Assembly: GCA_016195985.1 (NCBI GenBank)
Contig: JACPYP010000030.1
Location: forward strand, 1 to 64,000
Length of the DNA: 64,000 nt
Source: Acidobacteriota bacterium
Lineage (GTDB): Bacteria > Acidobacteriota > Holophagae > Holophagales > Holophagaceae
Reading direction: 5' to 3'
In this document: one piece after another, positions 53,356 to 61,844 of the stretch
How positions within the stretch are numbered: the first letter of the stretch is position 1
Layout of the letters: every line of letters starts with the position of its first letter
The notes under the pieces: generated by a model
What the model was told of the DNA's origin: nothing
The model's database searches: none
Seen by the model: the letters and a program-made list of their open reading frames with translations, nothing else
Made by a program: the position numbers and the translations under genes

Positions 53356-54051
53356 TCATTTCAGGTGTTCAGGAATAAACGCATAGGGGATGGGATCGGG
53401 GAAGCCGGCCTCCTTGAACCCGCGCAGACGCAGGTGGCAGCTGTCGCAGTGGCCACAGGCTTCGGCTTCGCCCTGGTAGCAGGACCAGCTGAGGTGCAGG
53501 GGCGCGCCCAACTCCCGGCCCCGGCGGACGATCTCGGCCTTGCGCAGGTGGATGAGGGGCGCATGGAAGGTGAGCTGCGTCTCGGGCTTGGTGCCCAGGT
53601 TGGCGGTCTGTTCGAAGCTCTTGAGGAAGGCCTCGCGGCAATCCGGATAGCCGCTGCTGTCCTCTTCCACAAAGCCCACGAAGATGGCCCGGGCCCGCAG
53701 CACCTCCGCCCAGCTCACGCAGGTCGCCAGCAGGTGGGCGTTGCGGAAGGGCACGTAGCTCACAGGCACGCCGGGGTTGTCCAGGTCGCCATCGGGCAAT
53801 GCGATGGTTGGATCGGTCAGGGCCGAACCGCCGATGGCCTTCAGCGTATCGAAGCCGATGATGAGGCGGCGCTGGGCGGGCACTTCGTAGAAGTCCGCGA
53901 TGTCGTGGAAGGCCTGCCGCTCGCGGGACTGGGTGAGCTGGCCATAGTCCGCATGGAGCAGCGCCAGCTCGTAGCCCTGGGCCCTGGCGACGGCGGCAGT
54001 GACGCAGGAATCCATGCCCCCGGAAAGGGAAACGACGGCGAGTTCAGACAT
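53356..54051 (-). CDS. queC: 7-cyano-7-deazaguanine synthase
   Basis: This 231-residue ATP-dependent enzyme makes preQ0 from CDG. The PP-loop reads VSLSGGMDSCVTAA at the N-terminus. The C-terminal zinc site is CYQGEAEACGHCDSCHLR, with four Cys. PYAFIPEHLK ends the protein, and VPFRNAHLLATCVSWAE is the usual central stretch. The start at 54051 overlaps the upstream acyltransferase's end by 8 bases. Together with queF it gives preQ1 for tRNA queuosine. No queD or queE is in view. Confidence 0.96.
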   Translation of the reverse strand: MSELAVVSLSGGMDSCVTAAVARAQGYELALLHADYGQLTQSRERQAFHDIADFYEVPAQRRLIIGFDTLKAIGGSALTDPTIALPDGDLDNPGVPVSYVPFRNAHLLATCVSWAEVLRARAIFVGFVEEDSSGYPDCREAFLKSFEQTANLGTKPETQLTFHAPLIHLRKAEIVRRGRELGAPLHLSWSCYQGEAEACGHCDSCHLRLRGFKEAGFPDPIPYAFIPEHLK

Positions 54052-54748
54052 CAGCGGCCTCCTCGGCCCACGCTTCAAGTTCATCCATCTCGCGCTGAAG
54101 CTGCACGGCTTCAGCGTTGTCGTCCGCCTTGGGCGGAATGCGGCGCGGCGTGCCGTAGCGGATGGTGCAGGTGGAGAAGGGCACCGGGATCACCATGCGG
54201 TCCCAGGTTTTCAATTCGAACGAACGGTCGAAGGCCAGGGTGACGGGGACGATCCAGGCGCCGGTCTTGCGCGCCAGAGCCGTGACGCCGGGCTTCAGCT
54301 CCATGAGCGGTCCGCGGGGGCCGTCGGGCGTGATGCCGAAATCCCAGCCCTGCTTCACGGCCTGGATCATGCGCACCAGGGCCTTGGCGCCATCGTCGCT
54401 GGCGGTTCCGCGCACAGCATGGATGCCGAACCAGCGCCAGGTGGCGGCGCTGCGCTCGCCATCCTTGCTGTCGCTGGAAAGGATGGCCACGCCGCGGTCC
54501 TTGCGGATGAAGGGGTAGGAGAGCGGCATCATGAAGAGGCGCCGGTGCCAGAAACTGAGGATGAACCGCTCATTGCGGGCCACCAGGTCTTCGACCGGCC
54601 CGAACCCCTCGCGCTTCACCCGGAGGGTGTAGGACCACAGCTTGGACAGCCCCGCCGCCAGGAAGGGAGTCACGCGGAAGCTCAGCCATATGGACAGCGG
54701 GGAACCCAAGGGGCGCCCCCGCTCCGCGATGGCCACGCGGGCCGCCAT
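54044..54748 (-). CDS. Lysophospholipid acyltransferase family protein (DUF374)
   Basis: This 234-residue membrane-associated protein matches the DUF374/LPLAT family. An N-terminal amphipathic or hydrophobic segment (about 15-35) precedes SFWHRRLFMMPL, where the family has H-x-R/Q instead of the classical HX4D. Conserved features follow: VAILSSDSKDGE, GITPDGPRGPLMELKPG and a VPVTLAFDRSF strand. It probably acylates a lipid A-like or lysophospholipid acceptor at the inner membrane. Its ATG overlaps the hslO stop by one base and its end overlaps queC, so the genes are tightly coupled. Confidence 0.9.
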   Translation of the reverse strand: MAARVAIAERGRPLGSPLSIWLSFRVTPFLAAGLSKLWSYTLRVKREGFGPVEDLVARNERFILSFWHRRLFMMPLSYPFIRKDRGVAILSSDSKDGERSAATWRWFGIHAVRGTASDDGAKALVRMIQAVKQGWDFGITPDGPRGPLMELKPGVTALARKTGAWIVPVTLAFDRSFELKTWDRMVIPVPFSTCTIRYGTPRRIPPKADDNAEAVQLQREMDELEAWAEEAADV

Positions 54749-55584
54749 CAGACCTCCCCCGCCAGCAGGTCCGCCTTGGTGATGGGATACAGGGTCCCGC
54801 AATAGTCGCAGCGCACTTCCAGAGGGGCGTCAGCCTGGAAGAGATCCGCTTTCTGCGCCTCGGAAAAACCGCGCAGGGTTTCCAGCAGGGCTTCCCGGGT
54901 GCAGCGGCAGCGGTAGTCCAGGTCCATGGCGGCCAGTTCGTCGGTGCCCTCGCCCTGGGATACCCAGGAGGCGAGAAACTCCGCGGAGCGTTCCCAGAAG
55001 GGCACCACTTCGAGCCCCTCGATGGCCTGCACCAGCCGGGCGAGGCGCGGCGGTGGACAGTCCGGAAGCGGCTCCACCAGCAGGCCGCCAGCCTCGCCTG
55101 TGCCGGGATCGCACCAGAGGCTGAGGCTGGCCTGGACCTGTTCCGAGTTCTGGAGGTAGTGCTCCACCTGGGTCTGGATGCCGCCTTCCACCAACTCGAG
55201 GTGGCCGATGTAGGGCTGGCCGGTGGCGTTGGAGCGCATGACCTGCAGCAGGCCGGGCGCCGCGATCCAGTCCCTGGCCTGGGGATCTCCCAGGTCCAGC
55301 ACGCCCCGGATGGTGCCGTCGGGCCAGCTGTCCGCCACCACCGCCTTGGCCTTGCCGGAGCCCTTCACCAGCAGCTGCAGCCGCTCCTCGAAGACCGTGC
55401 GGCCCTGAAGGAGGGCCGTGGCCGCGAGAAGTTCCGTCAGGCAGGCGCAGGATTCAGGGTCCAAATGCGGGTGGCCCCGCCGGACGCCGTCCCACAGGGG
55501 GCTGGCGTCCAACGTGGAAAGGCGGATGTGCCGGTCCTTCGTGAGGGCCTTGATGACCCGGGCCCGGTGGATGGATTCGTTCAT
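54748..55584 (-). CDS. hslO: Redox-regulated holdase chaperone Hsp33
   Basis: This 278-residue protein has the Hsp33 N-terminal domain, including LLQGRTVFEERLQLLVKG-type sequence and NSEQVQASLSLW, which corresponds to the usual S-E-Q pattern. The C-terminal zinc redox switch has C-x-C in YRCRCTREALLETLRGF and C-x-x-C in RCDYCGTLYPI. On oxidation these four Cys release zinc and activate the chaperone. It is the first gene of the minus-strand run to folK. Confidence 0.96.
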   Translation of the reverse strand: MNESIHRARVIKALTKDRHIRLSTLDASPLWDGVRRGHPHLDPESCACLTELLAATALLQGRTVFEERLQLLVKGSGKAKAVVADSWPDGTIRGVLDLGDPQARDWIAAPGLLQVMRSNATGQPYIGHLELVEGGIQTQVEHYLQNSEQVQASLSLWCDPGTGEAGGLLVEPLPDCPPPRLARLVQAIEGLEVVPFWERSAEFLASWVSQGEGTDELAAMDLDYRCRCTREALLETLRGFSEAQKADLFQADAPLEVRCDYCGTLYPITKADLLAGEV

Positions 55585-55603
55585 GGTTCCCTAACAAAAA
55601 ATT

Positions 55604-55713
55604 CACCACGGAGACGCAGAGGGCGCGGAAGGTGAATCACGGAGAAGAACGGAGCGATTCATCCGGCGCTGTCTCCGTGTTTTTTTCTCGGTGACCTCCG
55701 AGCCTCCGTGGTG
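55604..55713. repeat. Inverted repeat element between hslO and the M2 peptidase
   Basis: CACCACGGAG (55604-55613) and CTCCGTGGTG (55704-55713) are perfect 10-base outer arms. The inside is rich in CACGGAG-type units and their complements, the style of dispersed 'accacggagacac' intergenic repeats. It occupies almost the whole gap. Confidence 0.8.
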
Positions 55714-55717
55714 GGTT

Positions 55718-57484
55718 TTACCAGCCGATCTGGCGACCCTTGTTCTGCTGTTCCAGCCAGGCCATCAGGGGCTTGAAGTAGTCCATCATGGCGCGGGTGG
55801 AAAGCTCCTCGCCGGTGGCGTCCTTGAGGACCTTGCGCCAATCCTCCGTGGCGCCCTTGGAAAGCACCTGCTTGAGGAAATCGCCCACCTCCTTGTGGCC
55901 CGCGTAGTTGGTGGCGCGGGGATCCTGGTGGAGGATCTTCCGGGCGATGTGGTCGTGCATCTGGAACTTGAAGACCGTGGCCCAGCCGTAGCTGTAGTAG
56001 TAGGCGGGATTGTCGTTGATGTGGGTCTTGGTGGCGGCGTCGCAGAACTGCTCGCCGCGGGGGCTCGGAGGCTCCACGCCCTGGAGGTCGCGCACCTGCT
56101 TCCACCAGCGGGCGTTCATCTGATCGGCGGGCATGTTCTTCGCGTAGAAATCCGCCTCCCACTCGGGCATGGTGCCGCAGGCCCAGAACATGAAGGGGAT
56201 GGCCACTTCCAGGGCGTCGTTGAGCAGCACCTGCATCTCATCGGCCTTGTAGTCCTTGGGCAGCACGCCCGCGCCCTTGAGGTAGGGGATCTGGCGGGTG
56301 GCCAGGGCGATCAGTTCGCCCACGCCCTCATGGAAGCTGGGGTTGGCGCCGTCGCGCAGCAGGGACGGCACGTTGGGGTTGGTGTAGCTCATGAAGTAGT
56401 AGCCGTGGCCCAGCTCGTGGTGGCAGGTCTCGAACCACTGGGCGTTGGCCTCCACGCTCATGAGCGAGCGGATGTCGTGGTCCAGGTCCAGGTGCCAGCA
56501 GGAGGCGTGGCTGTTCTTCTTGCGCGCTTCGCCGGCCTTCACGGGGTAGAGGTCCGACTTCACCCAGAAGGAGGCGGGCAGCGGCTCAAAGCCCAATCCC
56601 GTGTAGAAGGCCTCCGCGGTCTTCACGATGCGCTCGGGCTGCCAGCCCTTGAAGTAGGGATCGAAATCCACGGCGTTGACGAAGCCCGTCCAGTTCTGGC
56701 TCCAGCGGTTGTTGATCCAATGGGCGGGGATGGCCTTTGGCACCGGCTGGCCGTACTTCTTGGCCATTTCGTACTTCACCCAGGTGTGGAGCTGCAGGTA
56801 GAGCGGCTTCAGCTCCGCCATGAACTTGCGGTTGAAGGCCAGCATCTCGTCGGTGCTAAGCCCGTACTTGGCCACCTGCAGGGAGAAGTAGTCCGAGTAG
56901 CCCAGCTCCTTGGCGCAGGCGTTCCGCAGATCGCGCAGCTTCAGGAGGCCGTCCTTCAGGGCCGGGCCGTTCTCCTTGGAGGCCTCCCACACCTTGCGCC
57001 GCTCGGCCAGGTCGCTGCTCTTGGCCAGGATCTCGTCGATCTGGTTCGCCGAGAGAGGCTTGCCATCCAGCTTCCAGGTGAAGCCATTCATGGTGCTGTT
57101 CTGGGCGGTTTCCGCCGCCACGCGGGCCGCCACCAGCTCGGGCTTCGTCATGGGGCCTTCGGCGGCATTGAGCAGCACCCGCTCCAGCTGGCGCACGGTG
57201 ACATCCTTCAATTCCTTGCGGTGCTGCAGCAGTTCGCGGGCCTCGGTGATGAGGGCCGGATTGCCGTTGAAGGCCGCAAAGGCCTTGCCCGCCCATTCGG
57301 CCCCTGCGTCGTGTTCGGGCTTCACGTCCGTGGCAGCCACCCAGGTGGCTTGCTGATTGACGTAGGTGAGGGACTGGTAACCTGCATTGACCAGCTTCAG
57401 GAACCGGTCCGCCCGGTCCTGCATGGGCGCGGTCATCTGCGCCAGAAGCGGCACACCGACAATGAGGGCTGGAAGAAGGCGCAT
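55718..57484 (-). CDS. M2-family (ACE-like) dicarboxypeptidase
   Basis: This 588-residue protein has a signal peptide (about 1-16). The M2 zinc motif reads TCHHELGHGYYFMSY, giving H-E-x-x-H. The third ligand lies in NPSFHEGVGELIALA, 20-25 residues on, exactly as in angiotensin-converting enzyme. Other family landmarks are WEASKENGPALKDGLLKL and the chloride/substrate region near YYYSYGWATVFKFQMHDH. Bacterial homologues remove dipeptides from peptide C-termini in the periplasm. The ATG at 57484 has AGGAGCCCCCC upstream. It follows an S41 peptidase on the same strand. Confidence 0.95.
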   Translation of the reverse strand: MRLLPALIVGVPLLAQMTAPMQDRADRFLKLVNAGYQSLTYVNQQATWVAATDVKPEHDAGAEWAGKAFAAFNGNPALITEARELLQHRKELKDVTVRQLERVLLNAAEGPMTKPELVAARVAAETAQNSTMNGFTWKLDGKPLSANQIDEILAKSSDLAERRKVWEASKENGPALKDGLLKLRDLRNACAKELGYSDYFSLQVAKYGLSTDEMLAFNRKFMAELKPLYLQLHTWVKYEMAKKYGQPVPKAIPAHWINNRWSQNWTGFVNAVDFDPYFKGWQPERIVKTAEAFYTGLGFEPLPASFWVKSDLYPVKAGEARKKNSHASCWHLDLDHDIRSLMSVEANAQWFETCHHELGHGYYFMSYTNPNVPSLLRDGANPSFHEGVGELIALATRQIPYLKGAGVLPKDYKADEMQVLLNDALEVAIPFMFWACGTMPEWEADFYAKNMPADQMNARWWKQVRDLQGVEPPSPRGEQFCDAATKTHINDNPAYYYSYGWATVFKFQMHDHIARKILHQDPRATNYAGHKEVGDFLKQVLSKGATEDWRKVLKDATGEELSTRAMMDYFKPLMAWLEQQNKGRQIGW

Positions 57485-57636
57485 GGGGGGCTCCTTGGAA
57501 CCCTTCATTCTGGAACCCCCGGGGCCGTCCGGGGAGAGGAATTCCCCTTCTGGGCAGGGTTCGCCCGGAATGCCGCGACCCTGGTCGCATGAACCCGGGT
57601 CGCGGCTGGCCCCAGGAAACCGGGCCCTGGAGAACC

Positions 57637-58707
57637 TCAGCGTCCGTAGCGGACGGGCTCTGCTTCGCCTTTCTCCACGCGGGCCAGAACCGTCTCCAGC
57701 CGCTTGCGGGCCCCGGCATCCTTCTCCTTGGCCAAGAGATCCTTGAGAATCGCCGTGTGGGCCGTCTTCAGGGCCTCCGCCGCGGGAACGGCCACGTCGG
57801 GTTTCACGCCCACGTGCTCCCAGTTGGTCTGGGTCACGGGATTGATGGCGCGGCCCGTGGGCACGAAGGCCACAAAGCCATGCCCCAGGGCGACCCCATG
57901 TCCGGGGTTCGCGCCGCCGCCCGTGGTCTCGCCCACGAGGGTGGCCCGCTTCTGGGTCTGGAAGTCATAGGCGCATTCCTCGCCTCCGGAGAAGGTGCGG
58001 CCGGAGGTGAGGACGTAGACGGGGCCGGTGTAGTGGACGCCCACGGTGGGGCTGGTCCAGTACTGGCGCGTGCGGTTGCGGGGGCGGTTGTAGATGGAAT
58101 TCAGGTGCCGCGTGTCCCCTTCCACGAAGAAGTGACTCACCAGGTAGGCCACGCTTTCGGGATCGCCGCCGTCGTTCCGCCGGAGATCCAGGATGAGGGC
58201 CTCCGTTCCCGACAGGATGCTGAGGGCCGCCGTGAAGGCGGGCCCCACGAATTCCGTGGGGCCGAAGCCCAGCACTTCCAGGTAGCCCACATTCCCAGGA
58301 AGCTGCTCCACCTTGGCGATGCCGAAGGCGCGTCGCGCCGACTCCGTGCGGGCCTCGGCAATCTCCTCCTTGGTGGGGGGCTTTTCCTCCTCGCTGTCGG
58401 ATTTGAAGCTGGGATCGAAGCGCACCCGGAAATGCCCGTCCTTGCCCTGCTCGCGCAGATCCTTGGAGAGGGCCTCCGCGAAATCCTTGGCCGTGCCGGC
58501 CCCCTCATAGCCGCCCTGGGCCGCCTTGGCTTGCAGGGTCTGACCCACGGTCCCGGCCACCTCGGGGAATACGTATTCCGCCTTCAGGGCCTTGGCCAGG
58601 GTCTCCACCACCGCCTTGCGCTGGAGCGGGGACACGGGGACCGGCGCCTCCTGGGCGGACAGGGCCAGCACCAAGGCGAAAGGGATGAGGGGGGCGCTTC
58701 GACGCAT
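57637..58707 (-). CDS. S41-family (IRBP-like) peptidase
   Basis: This 356-residue protein has a signal peptide (about 1-18) and an N-terminal helical cap of IRBP/tricorn-like peptidases (about 28-125), including GHFRVRFDP. The catalytic core has LILDLRRNDGGDPESVAYL and the nucleophile in LTSGRTFSGGEECAYDFQ, followed by GETTGGGANPG. No PDZ domain is present, unlike the CtpA-type gene earlier in the window. The product should act on peptides in the periplasm. The start has GGAGATCCC just upstream. Its stop is 152 bases before the M2 peptidase start. Confidence 0.9.
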   Translation of the reverse strand: MRRSAPLIPFALVLALSAQEAPVPVSPLQRKAVVETLAKALKAEYVFPEVAGTVGQTLQAKAAQGGYEGAGTAKDFAEALSKDLREQGKDGHFRVRFDPSFKSDSEEEKPPTKEEIAEARTESARRAFGIAKVEQLPGNVGYLEVLGFGPTEFVGPAFTAALSILSGTEALILDLRRNDGGDPESVAYLVSHFFVEGDTRHLNSIYNRPRNRTRQYWTSPTVGVHYTGPVYVLTSGRTFSGGEECAYDFQTQKRATLVGETTGGGANPGHGVALGHGFVAFVPTGRAINPVTQTNWEHVGVKPDVAVPAAEALKTAHTAILKDLLAKEKDAGARKRLETVLARVEKGEAEPVRYGR

Positions 58708-58757
58708 GGGATCTCCTGGATGTCCTCCAGGTTTCGTCCGGACCCTGCCGGGGTCTA

Positions 58758-58790
58758 GGCGGCAGGATGCCGGAAACCCGGCGAAGTGCC
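58758..58790 (+). repeat. Copy A of a 33-base dispersed repeat
   Basis: GGCGGCAGGATGCCGGAAAC and the CCGGCGAAGTGCC that follows recur, with four changes, at 61068-61100. Both copies lie in short gaps next to gene starts. Each contains a small GCCGG/CCGGC inverted core. Confidence 0.65.
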
Positions 58791-58842
58791 GTGGCGCAAG
58801 CAGCCGCGGCTGTCAGCGACTCGTCGGGCCCCGGTTTCCAGG

Positions 58843-60828
58843 TCAATGAACCTGGAGGACCCCGTTCACATAGACATAGGACCCCATGGAATCGATGCCG
58901 AAATCATCGGGCTGATTGCCATCCAGAACCACGTCTTCCAGATAGACGGTCATATCGAAGATGTACAGCACGCCACCGATCAGGCCAGCTGTGTGAGGAT
59001 TCTCGTTGAGGGCCCGGTTGCGCCGGAAGGCCCCGCCCGCCACGTGCAGGGAGGCGCAGTGACGCAGGTCCAGGGCGCCCCCCTGCTGGTGCGTGGTGTT
59101 GTCTTCAAAGACATTGCCGGTCATCGTCCACGCGGCGCCCCCCATCGAACTGAAGGAGATCGCTCCCCCCTTGTCCTGGGTGGTGTTGTTGCGGAAGAGG
59201 TTGTGATTGATGTGAATCAGGGAGGAGGAATTGGGAACCCCCATGCCTCCCCCGTCCACGAAGAGGGCGCCCCGGGAGTTGTTGTAGCTGGCGTCCTGAT
59301 TGGCGTCGCTGCCCGTGGGGATCTTCACTGCCCACTCGATGGTGCAGTACTCGATCCGCTGTTCCACAGCGTCCATGGGCAGGGCACCGCCGGGCCCCAC
59401 GCCGCCCCAAATCCGGATTCCGAACCACCCCACCGCATGGTCCGGAGCCGTGAAGAGGATGGGCCGCTCTGCGGTTCCAACGGCGGTGAGGCCTCCCAGC
59501 ACCCAAAGCTTGTAATGCCCCATGAACCGCACTTCCACGCCCGCTTCGATGGTCAGGCGCGAACCCCGCGGCACGGTCAGGTCCCCCTGCACCAGGTAGG
59601 GCGAGTGGTCCAGGGTGAAGGCGCCCTGGACCGTACCGCTGACGGGCGTTCCGGAGGTGGCGGCCGTGACCGTCAAAGTCGCCTCCTGGCTGATGACTGT
59701 GTTTCCGCCGCTGGTAGCGGCCAGGCGGAACTTCCGCCCATTGTCGCCCGCCGCCAGAACCCCCGTGGTGTACGAGGGCGCGCCCGCCCCCGCGAGGTTC
59801 GACCATGACGCGGCGCCGGGAGCCAGGGTCTGCCACTGGAAGGTGGGCGCGGGATCCCCGGTCGCGGCGGCGCTGAAGGTCGCGGTGCCTCCCACCATGC
59901 TCGTTTGGGACGTGGGCTGCTGGGTGAAGGTGGGGCCCGTGGGCGTGCTGGCGTTCACCGTGATCGAGAGCAGGCAACTCCCTTGCCCCGCCCCATTGGT
60001 GGCTGTGACCGAATGGCTGGTGGTGGGGGTGACGGCGGTGGGCGTGCCGCTGATCTGCCCCGTGGCCGTGCTGAAGGTCAGGCCTGCGGGCAAAGCGGGG
60101 CTGATGGACCAGGTCTCCGCAGCCCCTCCGCTGTTGGCGGGCGCGATGGAAAAGGGGCTGCCCACGGTGGCCGTGACGGGGCTCGATGGATAGCTGATGG
60201 CCGGCGATGCCTTCACGGTCACGTCACAAACGGCGGTCTTCTGGCCATCCACCGTTGTCACCATGATCTGGGCTGCGCCGACGGACAAGCCCCTCACAAG
60301 GCCCGTTGCGCTGACGGTGGCCACGGAAGCCTGGGAGCTGGACCACCTCACATCTTTTTGGGTGGCCCCCGCGGGTTCCACCGTCGCCGCGAGCTGGAGG
60401 GTGCCGTCGACCGCGACGGAGGCGCTGGCGGGAGCGAGGCTGACGCCCGTCACGGGAACCACTGCCGCCGCGACGGCCACGGTGAGGGTGCCGTGGCCAC
60501 TCCCCGCGGCATTGGTGGCGGTGACCGTGTAGATCGTGGCGGAGGTCGCCACCGCAGGCGTGCCGCTGATCTCCCCGGAGGCCGTGCTGAAGGCCAGGCC
60601 CGCGGGCAGAGCCGGGCTGATGGACCAGGAGCTGGCGGCGCCGCCGGCATTGACCGGGGTCCGGGGGGAGATGACCACTCCGACCACACCGGACAACGTG
60701 GAAGGTTCATAGGCGATGACCGGCGCGAGGATCGAAGGGACAGGATCCGGGGACCCTTTCGCTGGCCCGCCACAATCCAGAAAGGACAGGAGGCCGAGGC
60801 AAACGACAACAAAAAGACCTTTTTTCAT
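58843..60828 (-). CDS. Lipoprotein with Ig-like repeats and right-handed beta-helix
   Basis: This 661-residue protein begins with a lipoprotein signal (LGLLSFLDC, Cys about 19). Putative-Ig (He_PIG) domains (about 40-115 and 210-290) follow, with the marker WSISPALPAGLxFS and an ISGTP turn, each nearly identical in the two copies. A Big_2 domain (about 125-205) has VSLAPASASVAVDGTLQLAA. An Ig-like domain lies at about 297-390. The C-terminal part (about 400-661) looks like a parallel beta-helix, with repeated N/G-rich rungs such as NNTTQDKGGAISF and EDNTTHQQGGALDL. This suggests a surface polysaccharide-binding or adhesive role. No catalytic residue pattern was recognised. Confidence 0.82.
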   Translation of the reverse strand: MKKGLFVVVCLGLLSFLDCGGPAKGSPDPVPSILAPVIAYEPSTLSGVVGVVISPRTPVNAGGAASSWSISPALPAGLAFSTASGEISGTPAVATSATIYTVTATNAAGSGHGTLTVAVAAAVVPVTGVSLAPASASVAVDGTLQLAATVEPAGATQKDVRWSSSQASVATVSATGLVRGLSVGAAQIMVTTVDGQKTAVCDVTVKASPAISYPSSPVTATVGSPFSIAPANSGGAAETWSISPALPAGLTFSTATGQISGTPTAVTPTTSHSVTATNGAGQGSCLLSITVNASTPTGPTFTQQPTSQTSMVGGTATFSAAATGDPAPTFQWQTLAPGAASWSNLAGAGAPSYTTGVLAAGDNGRKFRLAATSGGNTVISQEATLTVTAATSGTPVSGTVQGAFTLDHSPYLVQGDLTVPRGSRLTIEAGVEVRFMGHYKLWVLGGLTAVGTAERPILFTAPDHAVGWFGIRIWGGVGPGGALPMDAVEQRIEYCTIEWAVKIPTGSDANQDASYNNSRGALFVDGGGMGVPNSSSLIHINHNLFRNNTTQDKGGAISFSSMGGAAWTMTGNVFEDNTTHQQGGALDLRHCASLHVAGGAFRRNRALNENPHTAGLIGGVLYIFDMTVYLEDVVLDGNQPDDFGIDSMGSYVYVNGVLQVH

Positions 60829-61067
60829 CGCGGCACCCTCGCAACCAAATGAATCCTTCTAAAACACCCCCCAGCAGGTATGCCAAACGTCTACTGCCTC
60901 TCCGGCAGAGCCGGGGAGTCCAATTCAGTTGCCGGATTTTAGGGGTATGTGTAGAAGCATAGGCCGAAGTTCGATCCCATCCAGAGACAAACCTCGAATC
61001 GGCACGGCCGTGAACCCCCTGCCTTTCCGGGCCTTGCTGGGCCTTGCCGGCCGGCTGGTTTCGTTCC

Positions 61068-61100
61068 GGCGGCAGGGTGCCGGAAGCCCGGCGGAATGCC
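61068..61100 (+). repeat. Copy B of a 33-base dispersed repeat
   Basis: GGCGGCAGGGTGCCGGAAGC and the following CCGGCGGAATGCC match copy A at 58758-58790 with four changes. It sits 11 bases before the Lrp regulator's ATG, where a ribosome site would be expected, and no clear GGAGG is present there. Confidence 0.65.
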
Positions 61101-61110
61101 AGAATGCTGA

Positions 61111-61551
61111 ATGGCCAAACCCGATCTGGACGACCTGGACCGCCGCCTCCTCGCGGAGCTGGGGGCCGACGCGCGCCTCACCCAGGTAGCTCTGGCCGCG
61201 CGGGTGGGCCTTTCGCGCTCGGCGGTGCAGGAGCGCCTCAAGCGCCTGGAGCGCGAGGGGGTCATCCTGGGCTACACCCTGCGCCTGGGCCTGGAGCCCC
61301 GCCCCGGGGTGCGGGCCTACTTGCTGGTGAAGGGCAGCGGGCCCAGCCACGAGCGGGCCGTGCGCCTGCTGGAGACCTTCCCCGAGGTGCGCGTAGCCGA
61401 TTCCGTGAGCGGCGACATCGACCTGGTGCTGCAGCTGGAAGGGCAGCGCCTGGAGGACCTCAACCGCGTGCGCGACGAGCTGGCCAAGCTTCCCGGCATT
61501 GCCTCCACCCAGACCCTGCTGGTGATGGCCCCCCGCTTCGACCGCCGCTGA
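61111..61551 (+). CDS. Lrp/AsnC-family transcriptional regulator
   Basis: This 146-residue protein has the Lrp winged helix (about 5-60). LDDLDRRLLAELGADARLT leads to the helix-turn-helix VALAARVGLSRSAVQERLKR. The RAM ligand-binding domain (about 65-140) has GVRAYLLVKGSG, the SGDIDLVLQLEG strand and a closing LPGIASTQTLLVM. It should form octamers that sense an amino acid. The neighbouring amine dehydrogenase lies far away, so the target is unknown. Confidence 0.93.
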   Translation: MAKPDLDDLDRRLLAELGADARLTQVALAARVGLSRSAVQERLKRLEREGVILGYTLRLGLEPRPGVRAYLLVKGSGPSHERAVRLLETFPEVRVADSVSGDIDLVLQLEGQRLEDLNRVRDELAKLPGIASTQTLLVMAPRFDRR

Positions 61552-61757
61552 CATGCCAAGGGCCTCGGGTGTGGTCTTTATCGGCTCCTCTCAAGTCAGG
61601 CCACAAGCCCTTGACGTGTTGGTTAGGAGATATCTCAACTCCCCCTTGGACTACGGGTTGAAAACCTCCATGGATTCCAGTAAGCACCCCAACCAAAACG
61701 CATTCACGACGAGGAGACGAGGCACCGGCTTTCGCCGACCTCCGTCAGTGTTGTTTA

Positions 61758-61777
61758 TCCCGGTCGAATGACCGGGA
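61758..61777. repeat. Perfect 8-bp inverted repeat
   Basis: TCCCGGTC (61758-61765) and GACCGGGA (61770-61777) flank GAAT. It lies between the Lrp gene and the accessory operon. It could end Lrp transcription or mark the edge of the acquired segment; there is no U-run. Confidence 0.5.
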
Positions 61778-61800
61778 ACCACGCCTCTCATCCAGGCATT

Positions 61801-61838
61801 GTAAAGTGGACTGTAAAGCGTAAACTGGATTGTAAAGA
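61801..61838 (+). promoter_or_regulatory. 19-base tandem direct repeat before the TIGR04255 operon
   Basis: GTAAAGTGGACTGTAAAGC (61801-61819) is followed at once by GTAAACTGGATTGTAAAGA (61820-61838), identical at 16 of 19 positions. The GTAAA core occurs four times. It ends 6 bases before the operon's first ATG, so a bound protein would block transcription or translation start. The HTH protein of the operon is the obvious candidate binder. Confidence 0.72.
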
Positions 61839-61844
61839 GCCCCC

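Noticed and set aside
55691-57592. Plus-strand open frame of 633 codons opposite the M2 peptidase
   Set aside because: It is an antisense shadow; the minus strand has HELGH and the third zinc ligand.
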